NCBI GenBank assembly: GCA_013396995.1
Contig: VWZP01005658.1
Coordinates: forward strand, 496,001-560,000
Reading direction: 5' to 3'
Origin: Dicaeum eximium
Lineage: Eukaryota; Chordata; Aves; Passeriformes; Dicaeidae
DNA length: 64,000 nt
Numbering within the stretch: position 1 is the first letter of the stretch; every line of letters begins with the position of its first letter. The notes under the pieces are model-generated. The model was not told the origin of the DNA. It ran no database searches and saw only the letters and a list, made by a program, of their open reading frames with translations. This document shows, in pieces, positions 1-13,300 of this stretch. The translations under genes and the position numbers were made by a program.

Positions 1-3000
1 CACTACAAATATCTCATTTCAAAAATGTCATATTCTCCTTATTCAGTAGGGCTTCCATGAGGCTATTTTGAGCACTGTGCTTCTTGCTTCGAGATGAGAT
101 TTGGACGTACCAGAGCTGCATCTCTTTTTTCCCTTGAAGTTTGTTAGAGCCAGATAGCTGCTTAGAAGGAGTGCCCTAATGAACATGGGGAGTTCCTGCT
201 GCTTGGGCAGGAACTCTGGGGAGTTCATTTTTGATTGCAAGGATCATTGTGCCTCCAGTTCATCAGCTGTGGTAGTTTGGGTGTTTCTGATGCAAACACA
301 GAGGTGCTGGCACAGCACTCAGAGCTCCTGCAGCAGGGGCAGCTCCTGTGGGGAAAGAGGACCATGGAGCAGGTGCTGAGCATCATCCCCTGAGCCCCTC
401 CCTTGTGCTCAACCTCCTCACAGGCCTGGGGCTCTCTTGTGCTCGTGTGTTTCTGTAATAGGAGCACTCACAAGAGGTTTGTGGTGCACTTTGAGATGGA
501 TGCAAAAGCTGCACCTAGTGGGGAAAGGAACGATTCTCACTTTCATCTCTTCCACTTAGCTTTGGATCAGGACTCGTGTGCTCTGGTGCATACAAGTGGC
601 AGGGTCTCAACACAAGTTACAGGCAATAGTTCCATCAAGGACATAGTAATTCATGTTGAAAAGCACTTAATTACTCCATGTTTAGGGCAGACAACGTGGC
701 AGTATGTGTATCACCAATATGCCAGCATGGTTTGCTTTCACAGAAGTTTATGTCCCCAGCAGGCTCCGAATGCTTTTTCTGCCTGATAAATGTCAAGTGC
801 CCTAAGCAATCTTGCCTGTTCCTCTCTGGAGATTGCCAAATAATTTCCTTTCATTGGGTGTGGGATCTTGCCAGGGCCTCTGCATTCATGCACATCTATC
901 CCTGCCAAATGCTGGTAACACCGGAACTGCACAAATACTCCCTGCTCCTTTCATTAGCCTTGCACAGCTCTGTTTAGCTACAGGATTCCTGTTACTTTTC
1001 TCTGTTGTTCTGGGCTGGAGCAGTAGTTCATGATCCATATTCCATTAACAGGTGTGCTGTAGAGTTCAGCCCTTGCCAGGGAGCTGTGTTTCAGAGTAGA
1101 AATCGTTGTTAAATAATTGTGTCTTGCACCATAGCCTTCTTAAAGATAACTCAGTTTGCCTCCTGAATGTCCTCCTGCAGCTGAGGGAGTTCCTAGTGGG
1201 TGTGAACAGTTCCTCTCTTCCTAGTAATTATAAAAATCTTTCTTTGTTATTAACTCTATCCATTTACCTGTGTATTTTCTCTAGGGAGTCTTATGGCAGC
1301 AAATGTTCATGCTCTGAGCAGCATATAGGAGGTAACTTTTAAGGTTTGTAAAATATTTAAACAATTTAGTTAAAAATTTTAGTTTGAAAAGTCCAATTTG
1401 CCATGAAGGGAAAAAGATCTCAGTAACACACCACCTCCTGGAAATAGATGGTTTAGTAAAATAAACTACAGCAGAGGAAAAATGCTTTAAATAGCAAATG
1501 GAAAGTAAATCACTTTGTCATGTTTTACCCTGTCTCATACAGCAAAACCTGGTCATTTGACCTTTTTGTTGATAATGTCACCAATCTATTCTAGGCTAGT
1601 GCTACATATCATGCAATGGCAGATGAGGCTCTGTGTGTCATTGGGGTACTTAATTTCAACCCATGCACAAATACAAGACTAGATGGCAGAATGTCAATCG
1701 GTTTTCCTTGGCACTTCTCATTTCCTCGTTTGTAGCGTAATAACCTGTGGATGTTGTATATGGGAACTCCAACACCAAAGGACAGGTTTAGACAGTGTAG
1801 CAGAACCTCTTCAGCTGGATAAAAATTGCAAAAATGGAATGAGAGAAAAGGAAAATATGCTTTGTCTAGCAATTTAAAAACACAGTACTTTTGACCAATT
1901 TTGGTTGCTTTTTAAAAAAGTATCAGTTAACATGAGCCTTGAATGACCACAGCACAAGAATAACTCAGCTTTTGATTATTTTGCCCATCATTAACATCCA
2001 CCCACATAAAGACATCAAAGAGTGGGGTTGTGGCTGTAAGACAGAGCACGTTCTCAGCATGACACCTGTGGCACAGAAGATGTAAAAGGCAGCACTGGGA
2101 ACAGGGATCTAAGGAAGCAGAGGAGCAGGAAATGTTCCTTTCTCAGGTATCCATTAGTGATGGCAGCATGATGCACAGGGAACTGAAGACTCTGAGAAGC
2201 CTGTGTTTACAAAATACAGGATTTTCAAAAGTAGAGTTCAGGTCATGTACAACATGTTCACAAATGATCAGGCAGCTCGTGCCAGTCTCATTGACTGTCT
2301 CTTCCTTTTAATGACAGAAATCTGAATAAGATTGCTTCTGACAGGATTGTAAATCAGATTAACAGAGGTTGGAGAGAGGACTGAGATCAAGTTTATGCTA
2401 GTAGAATAAATAAAAACAGAATATACAAATAAGACACTAAACAGAAATGAAATAGTGATAGCAGGCAAGAAAAATCTGGCAGTATTGTCAAATACATCAC
2501 AAGTAATATTTTCTGCAAAGCCCAAATGATTCTGGTAGCCTACATCTTATTCCCAAAAGTCTAGCCTAATACATTCAAGAAAATTAATTTGGGTTAATTA
2601 AAAAGACAAATTTAAAATGCATTAGGATATATCCACATAGTGAAAAACTATCAAGCTACCAAACACTCTTATCTGTGGTAGCTTTTGCATGTCCCTAGCC
2701 TGCTGCAAAGTGGAACACATTAATTGGAGCCATCATGAAAGTATAATATGATTTTTTGAGTCTTTATTTTTTCCTTTTAATTCTGGCAAGATTTTTTTTG
2801 CCTTTTGCTTTGTTGTACCTTAGTTATGTGTTAAGCTAAAACAAATGCTACTAACAAAGAGTAGTCTCATTACTTTGTATATGTGCACATTCACAGCTCC
2901 TTATTCCCGAACAAAACTTGTTTATCGTCTGCCTTTACTGCTACACCTTGTGGGAATTGAACAGAAGTTATTTAGCAGATCAAAGCACAGGTGTGACAAA

Positions 3001-4423
3001 GTGATAACACTGTTTGAATCCTCCCCTGATAGTGACCAAACCACGTTAGTCAGTGCTTCAATGCAGGTGTCTTCCAGCTCTGAGCCAGCATCCTCCCAGA
3101 CTCAAAATGCTGTCTTTGAGCTGGCAGAGCACTGCCTCACTGCTGCCTTTAGGAATATGTTTATGGCTGTTTCTAAAAGAGGGGTTTCAACACCCTGAGT
3201 GCTGCCTGCCTGGTTTAGCATCAGACATTTGCTGATGGGTCAGCAGAAGGTGTCTGGAAATTTCTCTGAGCATTGAGTTCAAACTGGCAGATATGCAGTA
3301 GTGAATTACAAGGAGCAACAACATTTGGAAAGGCAGGGAATCTACCATTCTAACCTGGCCACTAGTTTAGTTCTGTGTTTGTTTGTTTGTACTGGGGAAC
3401 TTACCAGTGAGGTATCAATTACCTTCTAGAAACATAAGCTAGGTTTAGTGTATGTGATAAATTTTGTTTCTGAACAAGTGTGTTCAGTCTGCTTAGGATA
3501 AAAGCTGACTTCACTTAAACATTTAATGAGGCATTTTATTAACCCTAACATTTAATGAGATGTTTTATTAGCTCTTTATGCAAAGTGAACAAAATGCGGT
3601 TTGCATGAGTTTCTTTATTGTTTATTTCATAAACAATAATTTCTAAGAAACCCTTGACCTCTCATTTCAAATGCATTTTATCACAAAGTTTCGATTTATA
3701 ATTTCAAAGACAAGATTTCTATAGGTAAACAGTGTGGAAAGGATCCAAATCTGTGAGGTACTTTGTTATTCCTTGACTTCACAGAAATCTCATTAAGAGA
3801 TTCACGAGGTTCTAACAGTATAATAGAGTCCAGATAAATCACTAGAATTATCTCAACAGCAGATTTTACAGTTTGTGTATGAGTATTTTGCTTCTCAGTT
3901 AGTGCTGAGACAATTGTTGTGTTTTATGCAAAAAGTTACCATAAATAAAAAGGTCTTGATTCATCACTGTGTCACTGCAGAGACCTCACTGTCATTCCAG
4001 TATGACTGTCCAGGATCTTAACTGTTCTCTTGGAGCCAAAAGGAGCTAGTTTTGATATTTAGTGTTGTGTCGTTGGCAACTCTTTGGGACTTTAAAATCC
4101 CACAGTGATATTTGAAAAGCATAATATTTAAAAATGGAAAGTCCCCTGTCCCAAAGAGTTTGGGAAAGAACAGATGTCTCGGAGGAAGGGAAGTGCTCAC
4201 TAGTTACTTAATCCTGGAGTGTCAGAGCATTCTGGGGGAAGTCTAGGAGTGTTTTGAATTGAGTGTTATTTTTATAGTGTTCTATTGATGTAATACCAGA
4301 CAAAACCAGCAACGAGCTGGTCCCAGGAAATCCATTCCAGAATTATGACACTGTACCAGAGACCCTGTGGTTGACAAAGTGAGTTACAGGCTTCTGACGA
4401 GTTATGATCTGTTCTGTTTTCAG
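1..4423 (+). other. NYAP2: NYAP2 intron (5' part outside window)
   Basis: This is intronic sequence ahead of the large NYAP2 coding exon. It ends in a good acceptor: a T-rich tract at 4408-4420 followed by CAG at 4421-4423. The sequence is AT-rich with stop codons in all frames. I recognise no exon in it. A small imperfect direct repeat with a 29-bp period starts at 3519. An open stretch at 2824-3195 follows an acceptor-like pyrimidine tract but has no recognisable product, and is discussed as a finding. The exon coding the preceding part of NYAP2 must lie before base 1, because the exon at 4424 begins with the last two bases of a split codon. Confidence 0.85.
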
Positions 4424-5521
4424 TGTCAGCCAAACCAAGACCTCACAGTGATGAGTACACAAAGAAGATTCCACCTCCTAAGCCGAAACGAAACCCGAAC
4501 ACTCAGCTAAGCACATCTTTTGATGAAACATATATCAAAAAGCATGGCCCTATGAAGACAGCCCTCACTAGGGATGCCTCGCTCTCGCAGGTCAGCAGTC
4601 CTGCTCCAGACACAGAGGAAGAAGAGCCTGTTTATATTGAAATGGTTGGGAATATTCTCAGAGACTTCAAAAAAGATGAGGATGACCAAAGCGAAGCGGT
4701 CTATGAGGAGATGAAATACCCTATATTTGATGACGTAGGCCAAGATTCCAAATGTCAATGTGAATATGACCATCACACTTGTTCTTCTCAGTGTGCTACT
4801 CCCACAGTGCCTGACCTAGATTTCACCAAGTCTTCAGTGCCATCAACTCCCAAGGGCTTGCTTTGTGACATTCCCCCTCCATTTCCAAACCTGCTTTCCC
4901 ACAGACCTCCACTGCTGGTGTTCCCACCAGCACCAGTGCAGTGTTCCCCGAATTCTGACGAGTCTCCTCTAACTCCACTAGAGGTCACAAAGCTTCCCGT
5001 CTTAGAAAATGTGTCTTACATCAAACAGCAAGCTGGAGCTTCTCCATCTTCACTGCCACCTCATACACCAGGCCATCAAAAACTGGAGAAAGACCAGACA
5101 GTATCTCATGGAACTAGCACCCCTGGGCACACCTCCTCACCTCCTCATCCTTCTACCTTATACAGAACGCAATCTCCACACGGTTATCCTAAAAGTCACT
5201 CTGCCTCACCTTCTCCTGTCAGTATGGGTAGGTCTCTTACCCCCTTAAGCCTCAAAAGACCTCCACCTTATGACTCTGTACATTCAGGAAGTCTCTCAAG
5301 AAGCTCTCCATCAGTGCCTCACTCTACAGCCAGAAACACATTGCAAGAAGGAGGGAAGATGGTCAGTGTCTCGGTCAGCACCTACGGGTCCTCCTCTCAG
5401 AGCAGCTCCCGTTCTCGGACACCCACCAGTCCTCTGGAGGAACTAACCAGCCTCTTCACCTCAGGACGAAGTCTCCTGAGGAAATCCTCCAGTGGCAGAA
5501 GATCTAAGGAACCTGCAGAAA
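4424..5521 (+). CDS. NYAP2: NYAP2, large coding exon with two YxxM motifs (partial gene)
   Basis: This exon codes 365 complete codons plus a split codon at each end. The product is a neuronal adapter. In the NYAP family, Src-family kinases such as Fyn phosphorylate the tyrosines, which then bind the PI3K p85 subunit; the family also binds the WAVE1 complex. Visible here are a basic proline motif PPPKPKR (4471-4491), an acidic run followed by YIEM (Tyr at 4633), YEEM (Tyr at 4702) and then YPIF. Downstream is a long Pro/Ser/Thr-rich disordered stretch, ending in a basic Ser/Arg-rich segment near 5413-5505. YxxM is the classic p85 SH2-binding motif. The order and wording match human NYAP2 as I remember it, much more closely than NYAP1 or MYO16 (NYAP3). 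The acceptor is TTTTCAG before 4424 and the donor is GTAAGT at 5522. There is no start codon in this exon; the apparent GTG at 4423 overlaps the acceptor. Confidence 0.97.
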
Positions 5522-5989
5522 GTAAGTCCTTGATGTAATTTTTCCTCATCTTTGTATAATAATATCTGCTACTGTACTTTGCTAAATCAAATGCTTGCAA
5601 AAATTAAATAACTCGGAATTCTGAATTCCTTATAGAAATTTCCTGTAATGAAAAGAAAAAGTATTGCTAAAATTGCTTTAGTCTTCATATTGTTCTATTT
5701 CTAAGGTTTTAAAGTATATATACTGCACTTTAAAGTACAATTCATGGCTTGGTCTTGCAAAAAGAGTCAGTTTGCATTAATTTTTCCACAGCTGTAAAGG
5801 TTCCACATGAATTGGGATCTCCCAACCTTGTCACATCTTTCCTTTCTTGATGGATGCTAAGACAGTAAGCAGCTTGTAGCAAAATAACCAAACAGTAGCT
5901 GTTGAGGGTTATCTGCTGATCGCCCTTGGCCAGAAATCCTGGAAAATATGATGGCAACCAAAGGTACCAGCTAAACCTTGGTCAAGCCT

Positions 5990-6055
5990 GGGGGAAAGGT
6001 TAAGGTTGATGATCTTGGAGGGCTTTTCCAACCTAAATAATTCTGTGATTCTGTG
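5990..6055 (+). mobile_element. CR1 LINE 3' tail fragment
   Basis: The segment carries the CR1 3'-end signature: GATGATCTTGGAGGGCTTTT, then CCAACCTAAATAATTCTGTG, ending in the short terminal repeat ATTCTGTG twice. It is a severely 5'-truncated copy lying sense to NYAP2. Diverged CR1 sequence probably continues upstream to about 5930. Confidence 0.85.
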
Positions 6056-9000
6056 TAAGCCATTCCTCTCCTTCCATGCTGTGCCATGGAATATCTCTTT
6101 CAGCTGGACTGGTGTGACTGGATAGAAGGTTGTGCTGTGAATTGATCTGAAAACCAGCATAACCTGTAATGCACATAACTGATAAACCCACACAGGAAGA
6201 AATGCACAGAAGGAGGCTGTGCAGGAAAACCTTAAGCCAATATTCACTTGTCATATGCTGTGTCATAAAAATCAATGTTCCACATTCAGGTTTCTAACAT
6301 GTACACCATGTACTTCTGAGCTAGTGAAATATGGAAACTCCTTTTGAAATCAACAGGAGTCACATGCGTGAAAGCAGAACCTGGCACCAGTATTTCTGTT
6401 GCAAAAATGTTCCTGTTCAGTGGGTGTCCTGCAGTGGAAGGTCGTTCTAGCACCTCTTGTCTCAGTGCAAAGCAGACTTGGTTCACTTTCTCCTCCACTT
6501 CAGTAAAATCTGTTTATGACTTTGAATTTTTGACACCTGCCTAATGAAAAAACTGTCTTTGGAGAGCAGCTGTTCTCATGTTTGTGTAGGTACTATATTA
6601 TGGCTATTGACAGCTCTAACATATTCAATATGGTGTGATAAACTGCACTGGTTTATACCTGATAAACGAGAGTGTTCTGGTTTCCAGGCTACCGTATCAT
6701 CACGGAAGGGAAGTGAATTCCACACTGTGTTTGTGCCACTCTGTAATGTCACTCATCTCAGTGTGGACACAGCACTCTGGGGCACGCTCAGGGTGCTCAG
6801 CAGGACACCCCCTCTGGGTTTCCACGGGCAGAGTGGTGTGCCTTGCACCTCTGCAGCCGAGTGAGGACGTGCCTGTGTGTAAGAATGGAGGAGCTTGGTG
6901 GCAGTGAGTTAGGTCAGTCATCCCTCCTGACTCACTGCTTCCACTTCTCCAGCCTCGCTGTTATTCTTATTTATTTCTGTGCACATCAGGAATAACAACT
7001 CTGCAATCAGAAGGTGAAGGTGAGAATAAAGTTAGCAAGATACTGAGAATACTAGTTGGTGCAGCAGTTTGCTTTACTTGCCTTTAGTATTTTCATAGCC
7101 TGTAGTCATTACTCCTGTTTTAGGAAAGCCTCAGCTCCATGATTCAGTAGGGTTTCATTTATTGATTGCAGCAGTAAAACTACAGTAACACCGGATTTGT
7201 GTGCTGGATGGAAGCGAGTTTATATCAAAAAGGCAAGATGATTCTTGTAATTGGGAACAATTAGGAGGGATATGATGTGACATTTATAAATAATTCCAGT
7301 GAAATGCTAGGGAGATTTTGGCAGGTAATACCAAACATTATTAAATACACTTCTTATTCATAAGTGAGCAGAAATCCCCTGTAAATCCCATGCTACACCA
7401 GTTCTACCCAGTGAGGTTTGTATGCTCACCAGTGTAAGCAAGTTTGGAACTGGAGAAATTCCTCCCATAAATATTACAAATCCTGGAAAATTTCAGCATA
7501 TCTGTGCTGCTGTCTCATATCTATCTCCAGAATATGTTTGCTATATTCTACTCGACTGGAATTGAATGCAAAACTTTCAAAGGACTTATCACTGATAAAT
7601 TTAAACTAAATCTTGCCCTGCAGATCTGTTCCAAGAACAGCCTTGTTGGCCCCTCAAGGAGCACTCTCTTTGCTCCTTAGGAAGTAGAAATGTGTTCCTT
7701 ATTGGCCACAAATGGTGAGAACGAAAGAGATATGAAATTAAAATTGTGTTCATTTATTTAAGGAAAACACATTCATGTTATAAATAGACACCACTGGTGA
7801 AAAGACTCTGGAGTACAGCTGTGTTGAGTAAATGAACAGACTGCCCATCTAATCCGATTGTAATTTGTCTGGTATTTACAGTATGACTTAATCCCATGGG
7901 ATTACTGCCCTGAGCAAGAATCAGGTTTGTATTCAGATATTGCAGAGGTAGAAGACACTCTAAGATTTATAGAAAACACATACAGGTCTGGCATTTTATG
8001 TCTTTCAATTCTACATTGAAATGATCCACCATAAAGAATCTAAATTGGGAGATTTGAACGTGGCATTTGACCAGACTGCCACAATTATGTGCCATGATTT
8101 ACATGGTGATAGACAGAGGAGGCTGGGCTACTCATGTGATATGTTTAAGAAACCTTGATCCTGCAAATCACTCTGGAAGCCCAAGGCACCCACACCATTC
8201 TGGGTTGTTTGTTTGAAGCAGCAGGAGAGCAAATGCAGAGTGGGACTAACTGGGGCTGCCCTGTCAGGGTAATTTGTTCTCTGCATATAGAAAGATTTCC
8301 ATAATAGAGAATAATAAACATACAAAAAAGAAGGTATATGATTCTTACAAAGATATGCTAGGAAATTAAGAATATTTGCTTCTAAAATATAAAATTATTC
8401 TGACCACATCTCAAGGAACTTTCTCATTGAACCTTCCAAGACTCTGCCCCTGTGACTTGTCTGAAGTTTTCACTACCATACGCTAGTCTGAAAAATAAGC
8501 ACAATACTAAATTTTATGTTCAGCTGAGTCTATTTGGAAAATATTTCAGCAATTACAGAGATAATAGTTTCATATTTATGGTTGCTGCAACTCACTTTGT
8601 GTAAATTTAGCATTTAAGTGCAAACTCCAAATGTATTTTCTGGCTTTTAATTTGTGTCATTTTTGAGTGTTTTTGAGGAGCCATTTTTTATCCCTCTCCA
8701 TTTTATTTCTTTAGGGTTCATTTATGTTACTGAGAAATTGGGATAAATCAGTGGTGCTAAGGAGTCTGTCACCTCAGGGCCTTATTTTCTGAGGATATGA
8801 GCTTCCATTGAAGCTCCAAACATTGATGAACACACTCAGCATCCACTGGCTGCAGCTGTGATGTGCCAATCTGGATTTTATAAGCAGCTCACTTATTGTC
8901 CTGTTTTCTGAAAACCCTTTTGTATGTTTTTAACATCTTAAATATACATTATAGACAATTATGAAAGTGGGGAGAAAATAACAAAAAAAAGTAAATTGTA

Positions 9001-10235
9001 AGGCCAAATCAGAAATTAGAAAAAATTGGTGGAACATTATGGAAAAAAAAATGCAAAAATTATGGAGATAACCCTACAGAAAACTGAGGAAAGGTGTAGA
9101 ACATGAAGAATGTGAAAGACTGGAACAGATAAATATTACTAATTGTCACTATCTGTTCCTTAATCCTTTCTGCATTTGTGTGGGATAACATGGCAGTGTG
9201 CCTTAACACTTGGCAGACCCCTGTGAGATATAATGTCAATCCAGAGGTTAGAGGGAAATTATTTAAAGGGTACCAACACTGCAGGGTGTCCTTGGGCTGC
9301 TGCACTGTGCCCGTTCTGAAGCAGCTGGAAGGTGTCTAAGGATGGCCACTCGATGCAGCTGTGTGGAACCTCACAGTCCCTTTGTGGTCACTGTGCACAC
9401 TGAGTGTCTGTGCTACCCGTGTCCTTCAGCAAAGAGGGATGTATGGAGGGAGAGGAAGGGAATGGCCTGAAGCTTTTCTGGAGCTGTTCTTGCTGCTTCT
9501 GTCATTTCTGCACCACAGAAACACGCAGTACATGAGGAGCCGTGCCTGAAGGCATCCCCACACCCTGCAGAGCAGAGCAGAGGCTGCTGTGCACTGCACT
9601 GCGCTGGCTTTCAGGCTGCGTGTGGCTCCAAGGCTTTCTTTGTGAGATGGTCCTGTAAATCCTTGTCAGGACTAGCCTTTCTTTCTCTATATTGATTGTT
9701 TCCATTTGTTAAGGCTTCTGTTTCCTCACAGTTTCCTGGGAGCTTCATGCCGGTTCGGAGCGATTATTGCAAACATTCACCCTCATGAGCTGCACAAGAG
9801 AGCCGTAACCTCAGCTGTGTGCTCTGACTCTGGATGAGCACAGGGTGTGAGACCAGAACAAGTGATGCACAGCAGCTCAGGTTTTTGTTTTCCTAAGCTG
9901 CTCTGCAGGGCTTCACAGCTGCTTTGGCGTTTGCCTACATGGAGTTTCACTCTTCAGCTTCTAGTCACACAAAGGGAGGAAATTTGTGAACGTGCTACTA
10001 TGAAAAATCAGTTATAGTGATTGAAAATTGGGATAATTATTAACATTTCCTGTTCCTGGCTGGTACTGAATTAAGAATCTAAACATATCAAATAGCGTGA
10101 GAAGAGGAAGGATGCTGAAGTAGCTCAGTTGTTAAAAAGGAGTTTAGGCTGAGTTCAGGAAATGGAGACTTGGAGTAGAAATTATTATTCCCTCTTTTTT
10201 TTTATGCTACTGCTTTCCAGGAAGCTAGAAATCTC

Positions 10236-10396
10236 AGTGAAGTATTGGATGTCCCACCCCTGGCAGCGTCCAAGGCCAGACTGGATGGGGCCCTGAGCAA
10301 CTTGATCCAGTGAATGGCATCCCTACCTGTGGCAGGGAGGTTGAAAATCAATGATCTTTAAGGTCCCTTCTAATCCAGGTCATTCTATGTTTCTCA
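10236..10396 (+). mobile_element. CR1 LINE 3' tail fragment
   Basis: The order of landmarks is typical of the CR1 3' end: CACCCCTGGCAG, AAGGCCAGACTGGATGGGGC, GAGCAACTTGATCCAGTG, a GGCAGGGAGGTTG motif, GATCTTTAAGGTCCCTTC and a final CATTCTATG. It is a 5'-truncated, moderately diverged copy in the sense orientation of the gene. Confidence 0.9.
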
Positions 10397-13300
10397 GTCA
10401 GCTTTGGGTTCCTTAGATAGAACAGTGTGATGGACAACAGAGTCTGGGTGATGCATCAAGTGAAAATTCAGCCCGTGTGGGCCCATTCAGCCCTGTCTTT
10501 ATGCATTAAGTCCAGAATGAGGGACATAGGGCAGGATTTCAGTTGATGCATTTCTAACAGGGTTAGGATGAGAAATGTTTGCCTAAGGAGGGTGGGATTG
10601 GGATGGCATTGTGTGAATACATTCTCATTTGTACACCTGCTCAGCCTCTGTTGTCCTGAAGACGAAAATCTTGCCTGAAAGATGAGGCTGGCCATAGAAA
10701 CCATTATAGATACTTCATTACATCCACTGCTCAACTACTGCACAGCTGAGTCAGCATTAGAGACTAAAATTTGAATGCCTACCTCATTTCTAACCTCTAG
10801 GTTAATATGTTTCCATACTTTTATGCCAAGGGATGTCAGCCTAATTCTCTGTTCCATTTTCTTCATTGTAGCAATAGATTCTATGCAGTATGAATGTTAT
10901 ATTCAGTCTAATGAGACAGCTACAGCTTTTCAGTTATTCCTGAACCTTTGAGCCAGAGGTGTACTTATTTCTCCATCCGTGAAGAAGCATCCATTTCCCT
11001 AATAGTAAGATTTTGTAATCTGATGAGCCATGATATCTGTGGGATTAAATGAGGTGATCAAAACAGTCACATCTCATTTGACAGTCCTGAAAGTAGGTCT
11101 GAAAGCAAGCACTTCATGGGAGCAGCTGAAAGTGCCAGAGGAAAGGTAAAGAGAACACCAGCTTTGAAGAGAATGACACTCATCCACCCCTGGAAGAATA
11201 TGATCTTACCACAGCAAATTCCATTTAGTCAAACCCCAAGAGGGCTACATTGCTACATCTCTTCTGATCTACCAAGGTATCAGCAAGCCAAGGAGTTGCA
11301 GCATCAGAAATACTTTCTGCAGGTGCTCGCTTGGGAGTGCATATCAGGGGCAAGAGCTGTGGACACCTGCACCCACAAAAGCCATGATCTGCCAGGGTCA
11401 CTTGGGTCTCTACAGCTCTGTCCTCCCCTGAGGGATGGGTCTGTTGGGGGCTGGGCCATGTTGTGGGACAGCACTGAAAATGCCTGAAGTGTACACATGG
11501 AGATGACCAGATGTGGTCAGCATCCCTCAGGAGCCAAATTCCTGGGGAAAAACAAGACTCACTTTGCAGCTCAGTGGTCTTGAGTGGTGCTTCAGCCATG
11601 CCTGCTGTTGTCCTTCCACACTAGTCCTTAGATCCCTAGCAAAGGAAGGTGTGCACTGGACTAAATATTTTGGGCTTGATCAGCTAATTCAGCCTGCTGA
11701 ATTGTTGAAGCTGACATGTGCTCCCCAGTTAGGAATCACAGACAATAACTGGAAAGAAAAATCATAATGTGTCAGTAAGGTCTTTCAGCTAAGCACACAA
11801 AAGACAGGAAAACATAATTTCACCTGGTCTTGTTTAGTCTAAAGGGGAAGCAGTGAGCTGCAAAGCAAAGGCACAAAAGGGAAATGTGTGGAAGCACCCA
11901 CGGCAGCCCTGTGGCACCTTGCACATCCCAGCATGACAATTCCATGCCACAGCTCCACCATCACTGCCCCATTTTGCATTGCAGGACAGTAATTCCATTC
12001 TTTCTCAGCACCAAGGGTAATGTCAGGTTTAAGAACTTGTTTCTAATGGATAAGTCAATGGACACCTGTTCCTTGACTGAAATGCATGCTGTGTGTTTAT
12101 TGTCTTGCTGCTTTCACACAAAAGTGAGTATGGCCATTTTGAGGGCATTTAATCATTCAAGTCATTGATGGTGGGATGCTCCTCCATGCTTAGGATGAAG
12201 GAATGTCTTTGTTAGATGCAGTTGTTAAAACAGAAAACAAGCATTTTGAGACTATATGCAATACTTTTGCTAATTGGTACCATGGCATTGTCTCATCTTC
12301 TAATTCAGCAATTTAGGCTCATCAGGAAATCAGACCCTCCTGGGATTCTGAGGGTATGCAGAAGCATTCAAGAAGACATAATTTCATAAATAATTGCTCA
12401 GGTTTTTCTGGAAACAGCTGCTGTCTCTGATTGATGTATACAGATTTATTTATTCCTTCTGTTTATACTACTTGACTGCTTGATAAAATTTCTTCTTCTG
12501 AAGAAATAAACTTGTAAGGGGTAAAAAAGAAAAAGAGAGAAAGCTATATTCTCTCTGTTATATTTCAAGGAAAAGATGGTTTCAGGTAAAGGAATGGAAA
12601 ATATATTCTTTTTAGGTTTAATGTACAGTAAGATGTGAGATGTCTGAAAGCTGTTAAAAATAGAGGATGAAAAATGCCCTAAATTCACTTACTGGCACCC
12701 AGTTCACTATATTGTAAATAAGCAAAGGAACATGTACTGCACTTAAGGACTTGGATAATGATAATAGGTTCTCAGTTTTAAGTGCCATTGATTTTTCCCA
12801 CTCCCCTGAACAGAGCTTTCTAAGCTAGAGGAATATCTTGACCTTTAGACCAAATCCTCAGCACTTGTAAATCATTGCTTTTTATTTGAAATCGGGAGAG
12901 GTACTCCAGTTTATACCATCTGTGTCTCTGGCTTTAAGAAAATAAATGTGTCCTTTGTGACTAGAACAGCTTGTATTCAAAATGGTGCAGTGATACAGCA
13001 GGATGCTGAATTGGAGAGTTTATTGCCTTTCTGTTTCAAGCAAGACCACACAATTTATGACCAACTTATGGGTGCTCAATCTTAATGGCAAGAAATGCTT
13101 AATCTGGTGATGCTTTCCATATGCATATATTGGCTTCAACAAAACTACTAAATACATTTTCTTAAGATTTCCCACTGTGGTTTTTTCAGAGGATGTGGTA
13201 TCAGTGTAGGGTATCAGTGAAAGAACTAAGGAAAAAAAAAAGGAGGATAGGAGTGGAAGTACTTTGATTTAACAGAATGGTGCAGGGTTATTTATGTTTC

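Noticed and set aside
4423..4425. GTG as a start codon for a 371-residue protein
   Set aside because: Its first base is the last base of the acceptor AG. The exon is internal and the protein begins upstream of the window.
5522..5538. Continuation of the large NYAP2 exon to a stop at 5538
   Set aside because: The donor GTAAGT at 5522 is strong, and the next exon completes the split codon and continues the family sequence. Reading on is only unspliced intron.
11116..11599. Opposed 123- and 124-codon open frames
   Set aside because: No similarity, no splice sites in keeping with an exon, and overlapping frames on both strands as expected by chance in a locally GC-richer segment.
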